Of a stretch of DNA of 64,000 bases, positions 9,838-21,179 are shown piece after piece (within the stretch, counting starts at the first letter, position 1; each line of letters starts with the position of its first letter). The stretch comes from Thereva unica (Eukaryota > Arthropoda > Insecta > Diptera > Therevidae), in assembly GCA_949987705.1 (NCBI GenBank), contig OX465286.1, forward strand, positions 24,168,045-24,232,044, given 5' to 3'. The notes below the pieces were generated by a model. It was not told where the DNA came from. It saw only the letters and a program-made list of their open reading frames with translations, and did no database searches. Made by a program: the position numbers and the translations under genes.

Positions 9838-10070
9838 TGTTGCAGATTGATAATTTAGAAAAATCAAATCTAGTTAGCATTTTGTTATTTTCCACTTGTT
9901 GATGTATTTTAGCATCGTATCTTTTTAAAATCAAAGCATGCCTATGAAAATGTTTTGTTATTTTGTTTAAAATAAAATATTATTCCGAATTTGTGAGTTA
10001 CCTCGATACGACGTGTTTTTTAATTCGAACCGAACATTTTTTAAATATAATTAAGGAATCGGCCTCAACA
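9838..10070 (+). repeat. 5' LTR of BEL/Pao element
   Basis: 233 bp, TG...CA ends, paired with 16246-16478; contains AATAAA at about 9970. Confidence 0.95.
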
Positions 10071-10075
10071 TTTTA

Positions 10076-10091
10076 TGGTCCTTCGAGCCGG
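10076..10091 (+). promoter_or_regulatory. Primer-binding site of BEL/Pao element
   Basis: TGGTCCTTCGAGCCGG lies 5 bp after the 5' LTR, the usual form and place of a tRNA-complementary PBS in BEL/Pao elements. Confidence 0.7.
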
Positions 10092-10308
10092 ATCATACCG
10101 CCTCGATATATTTCAGACATCAGGCTTAGTCGCGATAATTAACGCACTCGAATTAACTTCTTTAGTTGTATTTAGCAACACGGTTCCGCATAAATTTCGG
10201 TAAACTTGTGTGTCTTATCTCGACGAGGCACAAAACTCACGCGAGAATCAAATCGTATTTTCGTATATCGTAAATCGTATATTTCAATTTCATTACGCAG
10301 AAACCAAG

Positions 10309-12049
10309 ATGAGCACAGAAACTAATATTGCAGCTCAAATAAAACATTTGAAGAATCAACGCAATAGCTTCAAGGGACGTATCACATATTTTAAAAATAA
10401 AATTGTTGAGAAAGGCGATACCATTACTGATAGTGAATTTATTTTATTTTATTTTATTTATTTATTTAGTCTACTGATTACATCTTACAATCTTACAGAC
10501 TAGAAAACTTACAAATTCCAAAAACTTATTTAAATTAAAATAAAGTTGACATAATTTTATGAAAAATTCATTTCAACATGATTCTCTAAACCTAAAATTA
10601 CATTTTTATAGATCGTTCGATCCAGGGTGAAATCAACGAAGTCGTTAAAAAAATTGAATTTATGAATGCCTTTAGTAATAACTTAATTTGAGCCATAATT
10701 GGTTCTGTGAGAAGGGGCATATAGGAGGTTTCTCGACCTAAGTGGCCTTTCTATAGCATATATATGAATTTGATTCAATTCACAACAGGCTGCCTACTAT
10801 TTACAATAAGTTTGACAATATTCAAACTGAAATAGAAGGGCTCGATCCTGAACATTCCTCGCCTGAAACACGAAACTCATTCGAAGATGACTATGGTGAT
10901 TTGGAGTCATGCATCATCGAGCTGGAAAGCCTTAGACTAAAGGCTAAAGACCAAGATGTCAAAGGTGCACTACCACCAAATAGCAACAACACTAGTGCAG
11001 ACCAGAAATCAGCACAACTCGTGGGTGTAAAACTGCCAGAGATCAAGCTACCATCATTCAACGGCGAATATGAAAATTGGATAAGTTTTCGAAATCTATT
11101 TTCAGATCTTGTGCATACCAACACAGCGCTAACAGAGTCTACAAAATTCCATTACCTCCTTAGCTGTACAAGTGGCGGAAAGGCGCATCCCTATATCTCA
11201 TCGCTTCCAGTAGTATCAGAAAATTATAGCACAGCTTGGAAAATTCTGCTTGATAAGTACGACAACAACTTTAGATTAATGAAACAACATATGAAGAGAA
11301 TCTTAGATCTCGAACTAACCAAAGAAAATTCAGCGTGTTCTCTTCAAAAATTCATAGATGAATTTTGGAAAACTTATCGGGCTCTTACAGCTCTCAAGCA
11401 ACAGACCCATGAGTGGGATCTTTTCCTAACATGTCATCTCTCTCGTAAGCTAGACATTATGTCGAGGAACGAAATCGAGAAAGCAGCACCGCTTGACAAA
11501 ATTCAATCAGTTCAGGACTTCATGAACATTCTCTCGCATCGTGTTCAAATTCTGGAATCAGTGTCAGTCGGACAATCTCAAAAACCATATCGCTTCCAAA
11601 AAACAGTTCCTATAAAATCTCAAAACATATTAGTGTCAACATCAGCCATGTGTAATGTTTGTAAGCAAGACCATTCAATTTTTAAATGCTCCAAATTCTC
11701 TGCTATGTCCATTGACGAAAGACGCGCTTTGGTAAGGAAAATGAATCTATGCATGAATTGCTTGAATCCGAATCATGGTTCAAATATGTGCCAATACGGA
11801 TCTTGCCGTATTTGCCGTCGTAAACATCACACAATGCTCCATTTTTCTACACAGCAAGATTCAATTGCAGCTCGAGTCGCACCACCAACTCAGGAAAATA
11901 AAAACTGGGACTCATCGCAGCCGCCGCAATTGTCAGCACATATCAGCTCTATTAGAGAAGATTCGGAATCATTTATTCGACAAATTCTTCGCACAAAGAC
12001 TGCGTTTATCAAGAAAGCATGCAGGTATTCCTATATGTGGTGTTGGTAA
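10309..12049 (+). CDS. BEL/Pao Gag, interrupted by an antisense insertion
   Basis: Structural polyprotein. The frame from ATG 10309 (MSTETNIAAQIKHLKNQ) stops making sense at 10440 and resumes at 10772 (DSIHNRLPTIYN) after removal of the inserted 10441-10764 and one TSD copy, giving about 469 aa. The middle has the Pao retro-Gag region (WISFRNLFSDLVH, KFHYLLSCTSGGKA). Two zinc-knuckle clusters follow (CNVCKQDHSIFKC; CMNC...H..MCQYGSC). The C-terminal end reads out of frame near 12000, where the protease should begin, so Gag and Pol are now in different frames, whereas BEL elements normally have one long ORF. Confidence 0.85.
10441..10764 (-). mobile_element. Antisense non-LTR or SINE-like insertion (324 bp) in BEL gag
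   Basis: Flanked by 7-bp duplications TGAATTT (10434-10440 and 10765-10771). Read on the minus strand it ends in an A-rich tail of AAAT/AAAAT units next to the target duplication, the mark of target-primed reverse transcription. No ORF, so it is a SINE or a severely 5'-truncated LINE. Confidence 0.75.
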
Positions 12050-15000
12050 CAAAATAAATTATGTTCAACACAAAGTGAACATTCACATCAAATCTCGAAC
12101 ATCAAATCTCGAAGCAGACATCTGTTGCCTAATAATCCCAAAAATAACGAACAAACTGCCTTCATACAAAATAAATATGAAATATATAAATATCCCAAAG
12201 GACGTACAAATGAAATTGGCAGATCCATTCTTCTTCAATCCTGATGACATAGATATTTTAATCGGCGCTGAATTGTATGGTGAAATCATGTACAGTGATA
12301 AAATCATTATTAAGCATTTGCCTCCGCTTCAAGATAGTGCTTTCGGATATGTAATCTCCGGCAAGGTATCTAACAACATTCATGTTCCACCCATTGTGAA
12401 CTCATTCGTTTGTTCCATAGAGGATCTAAGCGCACAAGTTAAGAGATTCTGGGAGTTGGAATCGGTGGAAGAGTCTTTCAAGTTAACATTAGAAGAACGA
12501 CAGTGTGAGGAACATTTTAAAGAAACCGTGTCTCGTGATGCTAACGGTCGGTATACAGTTGGGCTACCTACTCGAGCTAATGTCTGTCAACTCGGTAGCA
12601 CAAAACACATCGCATTGAAACGCTTCAACTATCTTGAAAGAACTCTTGCGGGAAATCACAAACTCAAAAGTCTGTATAATGAGTTCATGAGAGAATACAT
12701 AGACCTTGGCCATATGAAGAAAGTACCGGACGAAAATGAATATGGTAATACGAATATACGTTGTTACTATATGCCCCATAGTGGCGTAGAAAAGCCATCA
12801 TCAACTACCACAAAGCTTCGTGTTGTGTTCAACGCATCTACGAAATCCACTAGTGGGATCTCACTTAACGATGCTCTTAAAGTTGGGCCTACAATACAGA
12901 GAGACCTATTTAGCATACTATTAAATTTCCGAATGAACTTACATGCATTTTCAGCAGATATCACGAAAATGTACCGACAGGTACAAGTTCAGGAAAATGA
13001 AAGACGTCCCCAAAGAATATTGTGGAGATTTAAGGAGTCAGAACCAATTGAAACTTATGAATTGGCTACTGTAACCTACGGAACCGCAAGCGCTGCCTTT
13101 TTAGCAATCCGCACTTTGAAGCAGGTTGCACTAGACGAAGCACATGATTACGCCGAAGCCTCTACAAAGGTAATCTCCGATTTTTATGTCGACGACTTAC
13201 TGTCGGGCTCCTCATCTTCAAGCTTAGTATCAAGAGGTTGCTTTGAACTTCGGAAATGGGCGTCTAACCATCCGGACATAATCTCCGACATTGAAGACGA
13301 CAAAGTCGAAAAACTAGATCAAGTTACAACACTCGGAGTCAGATGGAAACCTCATGAAGACATCATCATCCCCTTTAACATAGAAAGCATCAAGTTTCAC
13401 AACGTGTCAACAAAACGATCTATTCTCTCAACGATATCCTCGCTTTACGACCCCATCGGCCTCTGCGATCCAGTAATATTAACTGCAAAAACGTTCATGC
13501 AAAAGTTATGGTCACAACAGGAGATGAATTGGGACGACTTGGTACCTCCGGCTATGCTTCAAGATTGGAACGAATTCTGCCAACAATTGCCACTATTGTC
13601 AGACCTAGAGATAACTCGATGTGTTCTTCCAGTGACTGAAAAGGAAGTAAAGGAAATTCAGTTACATGGGTTCGGAGATGCGTCTGAGAAAGGCTATGGA
13701 TGCTGTGTGTACATTCGGACCACGGATAACTTAGACAAAATCCACACAAGGCTTTTGTGTGCAAAGTCACGAATTTCTCCCTTAACCTGTTAACCGGGGA
13801 ATTAGCTATTGCTCAACTTGTTTCAGAATGGGGACTTTTTGTTCGCAGCGATAAGTAATATCACACCTCAAATAATAAAAGAATATCGTTTTTAACTTAT
13901 GGTTTTTATTTATTTTATTTATTTTATTGACACGACACCATCCCAAGTTAGTACATAAGGAATTATGGTAGAACTAAATCCCTACATTTGATTATTTATT
14001 TTGATAAAATATTTTATATTTAAAATATAATTCAAATGTATTCAATGTACAATGAATTAATAGAACAAATTATAATAATTAACGTAGAACGTAATGAATT
14101 AATAGAACAATGAATTAATAGAACAAATTATAATATTAACGTAGAACGTAATGCGTTCAATATATTACGATTAATTTCCATGACGAAAAATTTCGTCATG
14201 CCCATTGCAGTAGGCTTTTATGTATGACGAAATATTTCGTCATACCCAGTTAACAGGTTAAAGAAGGCTACCATCCCCAGGCTGGAGCTATGCGCTGCAC
14301 TTCTTTTAGCTCAACTTGTTCAAAAGATTACTTCCTCCATCAACATAAAATTTAATCGGATTTTTCTATGGACGGATTCTGAAATTACGCTGTATCGCAT
14401 CAAATCCACTTCCACAAGATTCGTAACATTCGTCGCCAATCGTATAGCGCAAATTCAGGAATTAACAGCAAGTGCAGATTGGCATCATGTTCCATCTAGT
14501 AGCAACCCTGCTGATGTAGTGTCCCGAGGATTATTTCCAGAGCAGCTGAAATCATGTGAATTATGGTGGAATGGTCCAAAATTCTTAAACAATGATGAGC
14601 TGACATGGCCGGAACAGCCTCGACCTTTAAATGAAAGTGAAATCCCAGATTTACGCAGAGTCGAAGTATCTAACGTCACTGTGGCGTTACTAAAGGTGTC
14701 ATTTATCGAGCAATTCTCGGACTTCAAGAAACTTGTCAGATGTTTAGCCATTTGGCTCAGATATTTTAATAATCTTAGATGCCCAGCATCGAAGCGACGC
14801 ACCGACGATATTGATGCAACAGAATTCTCCAAGGCAACAAAAAGACTTGTGTATCTCGCTCAGCAGGAAATGTTTCAGGAAGACTTAAAACTTCTCCAAG
14901 AGTCCAAACAGGTTGACATGCGACATAGCAAACTTCGAAGCCTCAAACCCTTCTTGGATACCGACGGAATCATCCGTGTTGGTGGACGCCTGAGAAATGC

Positions 15001-16258
15001 AGAACACATAGATTTCGATCAAAGATTCCCGATGGTCATCTTGGGTAAACATCATCTCGCTACACTGCTAGTTCGGTACGAACACATCAAAAACCTGCAT
15101 CTAGGACCCCAAGCTCTCCTGAATCAACTCAGACAACGGTTTTGGATCATCTGAGGCCGAAATCTCTGCAAGCGCACGGTACGCCACTGCATCGCCTGTT
15201 TCCGCATCAAACCAATTACTATGGAACAGCTAATGGGAGATCTACCGAAGCTTCGCGTTCAACCCGCTCGTGCTTTTTTAAATGTAGGCGTCGACTTTTG
15301 TGGACCCATGTTCGTTACCTTGAAGTTAAGAGGAAAAGCCCCTATAAAAACATACGTCGCAATATTCGTGTGTTTTAGTACAAAAGCTGTTCATATGGAA
15401 TTAGTGGAGGACTTATCCACAGAAAGCTTTCTAGCAGCCCTTCGATGCTTCGTCGCCAGGAGAGGACATCCAGCGCATCTATTCTGTGATAATGCCACCA
15501 ACTTTATAGGGGCCAGAAATCAACTTTCTGAATTTTACCGACTTTTAAAATCAGAGAAACACCTTAACCAAGTACAGAGATATTGCTCATCAGAAGAAAT
15601 ACAGTTTCACTTCATTCCAGCCAGATCCCCTCATCATGGTGGCATTTGGGAAGCTGCCGTGAAATCGGCGAAGGGTCACCTCAAACGAGTCATTGGGGCT
15701 AGCACATTAACCATGGCTGAATTGCGTGTTCTATTAGCGCAGACAGAAGCTTGCCTTAATTCGAGGCCGATTTCATCGTTGTCAAGTGATCCTTCGGATT
15801 ACTCCGCATTGACTCCCGGGCATTTTTTAATAGGTGCTCCATTGACATCATTGGTGGATCCAAATCTGTCACATTTGAAATGCAATCGCCTCTCTCGGTG
15901 GCAACACGTTCAACAGCTAGCACAGCACTTATGGCGCAGGTGGTCGCAAGAATATTTGTCCAGCCTTCAGGAGAGGATCAAATGGAATAAACGAAAGCAC
16001 AACGTTGAAATCGGAACACTCGTTCTACTTAAAGAAGAGAATTTGCCGCCTCAGAAGTGGATTCTAGGTAGAGTTGCTGCTGTCTTTCCAGATCAAGATG
16101 GCCTCATCCGAGTTGTGCAAGTGAAGACAGCAAACGGAGAGTTCAGACGAGCTATCTCTAAAATATGCCCGCTGCCCCTCGATGGAGGAGCGACTTGCCA
16201 AGACTATCCGGACGATGTTGGACCGAGGGTCCAAGGCGGCCGGCATGTTGCAGATTGA
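11775..16258 (+). pseudogene. BEL/Pao Pol (protease, RT, RNase H, integrase)
   Basis: Replication and integration polyprotein. A degenerate protease region lies near 11960-12070 (DSES where DSGS is expected, then HAGIPICGVGN in the other frame). RT spans about 12750-13500 with catalytic YVDDLLSG near 13186. RNase H is split at 13785 by a TTAA-flanked MITE; removing it restores KSRISPLKKATIPRLELCAA in frame. Integrase has an HHCC zinc region (about 15060-15200) and core residues in VGVDFCGPM, LFCDNATNF and PHHGGIWEAAVKSAKG. One in-frame TGA at 15151-15153 interrupts the integrase (WII, stop, GRNLCKRT). The stop codon lies 13 bp inside the 3' LTR. Few lesions, consistent with the young LTRs. 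Confidence 0.88.
13786..14257. mobile_element. piggyBac-like MITE (TTAA) inside BEL RNase H
   Basis: TTAA at 13782-13785 and 14258-14261 flanks inverted ends CCTGTTAACCGGG and CCTGTTAACTGGG. The interior holds a ~48-bp tandem duplication (about 14050-14150) and two near-perfect palindromes with the arms ATGACGAAA and TTTCGTCAT at about 14180-14200 and 14223-14244. No transposase. Confidence 0.85.
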
Positions 16259-16478
16259 TAATTTAGAAAAATCAAATCTAGTTAGCATTTTGTTATTTTC
16301 CACTTGTTGATGTATTTTAGCATCGTAACTTTTTAAAATCAAAGCATGCCTATGAAAATGTTTTGTTATTTTGTTTAAAATAAAATATTATTCTGAATTT
16401 GTGAGTTACCTCGATACGACGTGTTTTTTAATTCGAACCGAACATTTTTTAAATATAATTAAGGAATCGGCCTCAACA
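16246..16478 (+). repeat. 3' LTR of BEL/Pao element
   Basis: 233 bp; two visible differences from the 5' LTR (ATCTTT/AACTTT and TTCCG/TTCTG). Preceded by a purine-rich GGTCCAAGGCGGCCGGCA stretch. Confidence 0.95.
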
Positions 16479-16483
16479 ATATC

Positions 16484-18235
16484 ATTGTGCGTTCAAAGGC
16501 AATCTGTATCGGGTATCCAAGAATTATTGCCAAGTGTACAAGACAGTAGTCAAACTGAATCAACCAGTGAATCTATGTTACCATCTACGAGTTCTGCACT
16601 TTATTCCAATTTTGTTCGAGCAGCAACTACAACAAGTCTCCATCACGGTACCCTACCGATTACTAGTTATATTCGTAAGCCGCCTTCTGCACGCAAAGTT
16701 GAGCTGATAGATAGACAAGTAGTTACGATGATAGCTAAAGGTCACCATGCACTGCGCATAGTAGAATAACCCGACTTTAAAAAACTTATCGAAATGGTTT
16801 CACATTGCCCAGGCTACCAACTTACTACAAGGAAAACTTTGTCAAATACTTTATTGCCTAAAACATATTCTGAAGTTTTCGACGGTATTCAACAAAAATT
16901 AATGGAAGCGCATGCTGTGTGTTTAGGAATAGATGGATGGAATCCATTACTAATCAGAGCTACATAGCTATTACGGCACATTTTATTAACACGAAAACTA
17001 CACTGTCTTCTGTATTGCTTGGATGCATACAATACAATGAACGTCATACCAGCACCAATTTAATGACTTTCTTGAGAAAAATAATGCACGACTGGAAAAT
17101 AAGTGATAAAATCACATGTATTGTCAGCGATAATGCTGCAAATATATTAGCAGCTGTTAGAATGGGTAAGTGGGAGTCCATAAGTTGTTTTGCACATTCT
17201 TTGAATTTGGTGGTCCAACAAGCAATAGCTGATATTGAACCAATTCTTTCGAAAATAAAAGCGATTGTGGAATATTTAAAAAAAAGCACTGTCGGTTTAA
17301 CAAAACTTAAAGATATACAAAAACAAATGGGTTTGCCACAGCTAAAATTAAAGCAGGAATGTCCAACACGTTGGAATTCGTGCTACGACATGCTGGACAG
17401 AATAGTAAAGGTTAAAGATGCCATCATTAGCACTTTAGCTCTTTTAAGAAGTGACCTATCGCTGCAACCTCGTGAGTGGGAAATAATTGAAAAGGTTATT
17501 CGTATACTACACCCTTTCTATGAAATAACTAATGAGTTAAGTGCAGAAAACTATGTAACTTTATCAAAAGTTTTGATTTTTGTGCAATTAATATTAAAAC
17601 ACCTATCAAGATGTCCATTAACAGGTTGCGAGCATAAAGAAAATTCGGATTTAATTAAAACATTAAATAACCAAATTCAGTTGAGGTTTAGTGATTTAGA
17701 AAAAAATCCATTGTATTCAGAAAGTACAATCTTAGACCCCCGATTTAAAAGTAAAGGCTTTTGAACAAAAGAATCTTTTAGTGCAGCCAGCGAGGGCTTG
17801 AAATACCAGATAAGTCAAGTCAAACTACTGAACGAAGTTACGATTGCATCGGGAAGACCTGCTAGCTTGGCTAATGTGGCTGTAGACGATGTAACATCAG
17901 AAACCCAGAAAGAAAGCATATGGGATGATTTCGATAAAGAAATGTCGTCTATTACTAGCCATGAAACCCCTGTTGCTCCTGCAATTCGTGAATTTGAAAG
18001 GTATATGGCCGAAGAACGTATTAACAGGAAAGATGATCCACTCCAATGGTGGGCAAGCAGGAGAAATATTTATCCACACATTTATGAATATATGTTAAAA
18101 AGATTGTGCATACAGGCTACCTCCGTTTCATGTGAAAGCATATTTTCAAACGCAGGACAAATTCTTAATCAAAGAAGAACGCTTTTAAAACCTACTAAAG
18201 TTGAACAGTTACTCTTTCTGCATAGTAACTTGTAA
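16484..18235 (+). pseudogene. hAT transposase, C-terminal part
   Basis: Continues the frame left at 9837 (TKS then LCVQRQSVSGI). Catalytic regions of the hAT RNase H-like fold are visible: GIDGW near 16925, VSDNAANI near 17130, CFAHSLNLVV near 17190, CPTRWNS near 17360, and the hAT dimerisation end (WW...YP..., SCESIFSNAGQILNQRRT) at 18040-18200. Lesions: stop at 16767-16769, frame change near 16940, stop at 17762-17764. Non-functional as read. Confidence 0.87.
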
Positions 18236-18373
18236 AAATGTAAGATATCTAGGTAAGATATCTAGGTAATAGATATGTACATACATATATGTATATTGAA
18301 CTATTGAAAAATTTATTAGTTTTAATTTAACAAGTGTTTATCTTAATAAATAGCCATTTCGAAGTTTCACAAT

Positions 18374-18711
18374 CAGCCTTATTGCGGTTGTCACCTCACC
18401 TTGTCGTTATTTTTACACTAATAACATTAATATAACACTTTTAATTTAAAATATTTGCAAAACTTGAAAATGTTTCACTTACCTTTTTCCCGCATCCATC
18501 ATTTATAACAAACATCAAGTGAGAAATCTCACTGACAAATGTCAAGTGAGAACGATTGTCACTGAATTCGCCGTTCCTCTATATCAGTGACAACCGCAAT
18601 TCGCCTTACCTCACTGAAATAGACAAATGTCACTTTTTTTAAGGCACCACAATAGCATTTTTTTTCTCACTTCGCCATTTCTCACTGACAGTGACAACCA
18701 CAATAAGGCTG
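18374..18711. mobile_element. MITE with ~21-bp terminal inverted repeats (338 bp)
   Basis: CAGCCTTATTGCGGTTGTCA at the left and the reverse complement of CAGCCTTATTGTGGTTGTCA at the right. The interior has several TCACTGACA/TGTCAGTGA and CAAGTGAGAA motifs. No clear TSD and no coding sequence. Superfamily not determined. Confidence 0.7.
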
Positions 18712-19150
18712 AGTATTTATTTCATTTAATTATTCTTTTTAATGATCATAAATTAATGTCAAATATTTTTTTGATTTAACCATGGTTGATGGTTTGTAAT
18801 GCAATTCCCTGATTATGTGTGATTTTTAAAAAAGTATTTGAAACAATCCGATCTATTCCCACTCGGAAATAGTAATTTCAGTTACACTGTAAAGGGATTC
18901 TATAAACTGGTTGTAAAGTACCGGTATTGTTATCGTAATAACCGACTCAAGGAGCAAGAATCCAATTTATTTGAAAGAACAGACAGACTTATGAAGGAAT
19001 GATGGAAATGACGCAACTATAAAAAAAGTTGACATGAAAATATGGATTATGTACTACTGTACTAACAGTACTATAAGACCGAACTAGTACATGTGAACAA
19101 TTGTACTAGTTCAGAACGCTCCTTTCAATGACCGAGCAAGCACAACACTA
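18712..19150. other. 3' non-coding region of the hAT element
   Basis: No gene. The last ~90 bp carry GAACTAG/TGTACTAG-type repeats mirrored near 8041-8140, consistent with hAT subterminal sequence. Confidence 0.5.
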
Positions 19151-19360
19151 GTTCCAGTAGACGAGATGTATAATAAAAAAAACACAATAAAATTTAAGTA
19201 GAAATTAAACAGGGAGCCAAAAAAATTCCAAAAAAAAAAATCAACCACACCAATTTATCCACCTAATAAATCATTTTTTACATAGTTTTTGTTAGAATTT
19301 CTATAGCCCGATCAACGTGCTAGGCTTTAAGCACAATATCACAATTGTTAACTTCCCAGC

Positions 19361-21060
19361 ATAGGAAGTTATTGTAATCGGTCCGAAAATCGAAATCGAA
19401 AATTTCAACGTATTTTCATCTTTCAAGGTCCCAGGAGCATTTTAAGCAAAAAATTGGGAGGAAGTATGTGTGTGTGTGCGTACGGATGTGGTCATTTTTT
19501 CCTGCACAATATCGCGCGAACCAAAACTGATATCGACTTCGTTGAGGTGTCGTTCGAAGCGTATTAACCGAAATATGATCTGAAAAGATTTTCATGAAAT
19601 TCGGTCCAGCCGTTTTTTTGTTTAAGCGACGTAAGTGATTTTTGTACCTGCACGATATCGCCGAACCATGAAAGATATTGACTTACTTGAGGTGCCGTTC
19701 GAAGCGTATTAGCGACAATATAATCTGAAAAGATTTTTATAATATTCGGTCCAGCGGTTTTTTGGTTTAAATGACTTAAGTGATTTTTGTACCTGCACGA
19801 TATCGCGCGAACTCTAAAAGATATCGACTTAGTTGACGTGCCGTTCAAAGAGTATTAACCAAAATATGATCTGAAAAGATTTTCATAAAATTCGGTCGAG
19901 CCGTTTTTTTGTTTAAGGGGGGAACTACCTTTAGACGCTTAAAAAATCGATTTTTTTTATAGTTTTAATCGATAGATATATTGTCTTAGAATATCGTGTC
20001 AAAGTTTCTAAAGCTGATTCTCGAAATTCTGGAAGATATGCCTCCCGGAAGTGACTGGCGCCGAGCGTCAACGCCGCGAGTCATTTTCAGTATTTCCTCG
20101 ATTTTTGGAGCGATAAGATGTATCCCAAGAGTAAAAGCGGTTGTTCAAAGCGTAGTTCGGTATCGCGAAAACGAAAGTTTCACGGTAATCGTTATACGGA
20201 GAAGAATGAAGACTCTATGAACCTGGTGGAGCTGATTGAACTTCCCCTTTCATTAAGTACTTTTTTTCTTGACCGCAAACTTTAAACGGCTTTTTCTCGA
20301 AACCATGTTTTTCAAAATTGTGTAAGTGATAATAAAAAAACTAGTGAACGGATTTTCATCATCCAGCATTCATTTTAAAGAGCATAAAAAATTGTTCTAT
20401 ATGAACTAAAGATTTCAAAAACAAAACATTTTTAGACCCTTTTTGACTGCAAATACAACGAAATTTTTTGTGAAAATCCTAATTTTTTTTTCGGACCCTG
20501 TTTTAAAGGGTTAATTTTCGAATTTCGCAAACATTTTAGTTCATCGACTATAAAAAACCCTCCCGAGTAAGAAAATGTTTGGTTTGTTGATTTCAGATGA
20601 AAATTGCGGCCAGCATCACTTACACAATTTACGATGCCAGCGGCGACATGACTTACAAGATCCTTGAAAAACTTGCTAAATTTAAATTTTCACTTTTGTA
20701 AAAAAGTTTTTTTTACTTCAAACATAACTCTAAATAAATATTATATTGATTTGAAAAGAACTGTCTTCATTTATCTACAAATCGACTGCAAAAAAAGCCT
20801 TTTTTTCGGCCTCTAAAGGTAGTTCCCCCCTTAAGCGGCGTAAGTGATTTTAGTACCTGCACGATATCGCCCGAACCACGAAAGATATTGACTTACCTAC
20901 TTGAGGTGCCGTTTGAAGCGTATTAGTGACAATTTAATCTGAAAAGATTTTTATAATATTCGGTCCAGCGGTTTTTTGGTTTAAATGACTTAAGTGATTT
21001 TTGTACGCAAACTAAAAACTATATCGACTTCATTGAGGTGCCGAAAAACATTAATGCATC
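19361..21060. repeat. Tandem repeat of ~145-bp units, split by a MITE
   Basis: Units share CTGCACGATATCGCGCGAAC, GATATCGACTT, GAGGTGCCGTTCGAAGCGTATTA and ATCTGAAAAGATTTT, with starts near 19495, 19650, 19793, 20863 and a shortened unit near 21000. The MITE at 19917-20830 sits in the third unit at a TTAA. The leader at 19361-19490 contains a short (TG)n tract. Unclassified non-coding repeat. Confidence 0.8.
19917..20830. mobile_element. piggyBac-like MITE with TTAA target (914 bp)
   Basis: TTAA at 19913-19916 and 20831-20834. Inverted ends GGGGGGAACTACCTTTAGA and its near-perfect mate (CTCTAAAGGTAGTTCCCCCC). Empty sites exist in neighbouring tandem units (GTTTAAGCGACG). No recognisable ORF; one 74-codon open frame has no domain I know. 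Confidence 0.85.
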
Positions 21061-21179
21061 AATTTTATATACATTTTCGTCATCCTAATCTTGTAAGTGC
21101 GCACATTTAGTTTGAAATTTTAGCGAAAATATTGATAAACAATTGTGACAAATTCTCGGTATTATACATATATTGTATA

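Larger units (their letters stand above)
9838..16478 (+). mobile_element. BEL/Pao LTR retrotransposon inserted in the hAT transposase gene
   Basis: Two 233-bp LTRs (TGTTGCAG...CTCAACA) differ at two positions I can see, so insertion is fairly recent. It has a PBS, BEL-type Gag and Pol, and the expected order protease, RT, RNase H, integrase. Candidate 5-bp target duplication AAATC/ATATC (one mismatch) at 9833-9837 and 16479-16483. Two younger insertions sit inside (10441-10764 and 13786-14257). Confidence 0.93.
8032..19150 (+). mobile_element. hAT DNA transposon (zBED type), interrupted
   Basis: Flanked by the identical 8-bp duplication GTTCCAGT at 8024-8031 and 19151-19158. The ends TAGTCTTGTG and (reverse complement) TAGTGTTGTG form short imperfect terminal inverted repeats. 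It encodes a BED-finger hAT transposase, now broken. Nested inside are a TTAA-flanked MITE (8431-9144), a BEL/Pao element (9838-16478) and a MITE (18374-18711). Without these the element is about 3.4 kb, ordinary for hAT. The 8-bp TSD and transposase type fix the superfamily. Confidence 0.88.
3406..19349. mobile_element. Foldback (long inverted repeat) element, split by two younger insertions
   Basis: The left arm is 3406-3584 plus 7824-7876. The loop is about 7877-7992. The right arm is 7993-8031 plus 19159-19349 and is the reverse complement of the left arm. Removing the mariner-type element (3585-7823) and the hAT element (8032-19150) closes both arms into one palindrome of about 230-bp arms around a ~115-bp loop. 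The uninterrupted right arm at about 19159-19190 shows the empty site of the mariner insertion. Outer ends are set by loss of arm similarity (AACAATTGTGATATTG); no TSD was found for the foldback itself. Confidence 0.75.

Noticed and set aside
10891..18079. Minus-strand ORFs opposite BEL and hAT genes
   Set aside because: Shadows of recognised plus-strand Pol and transposase.
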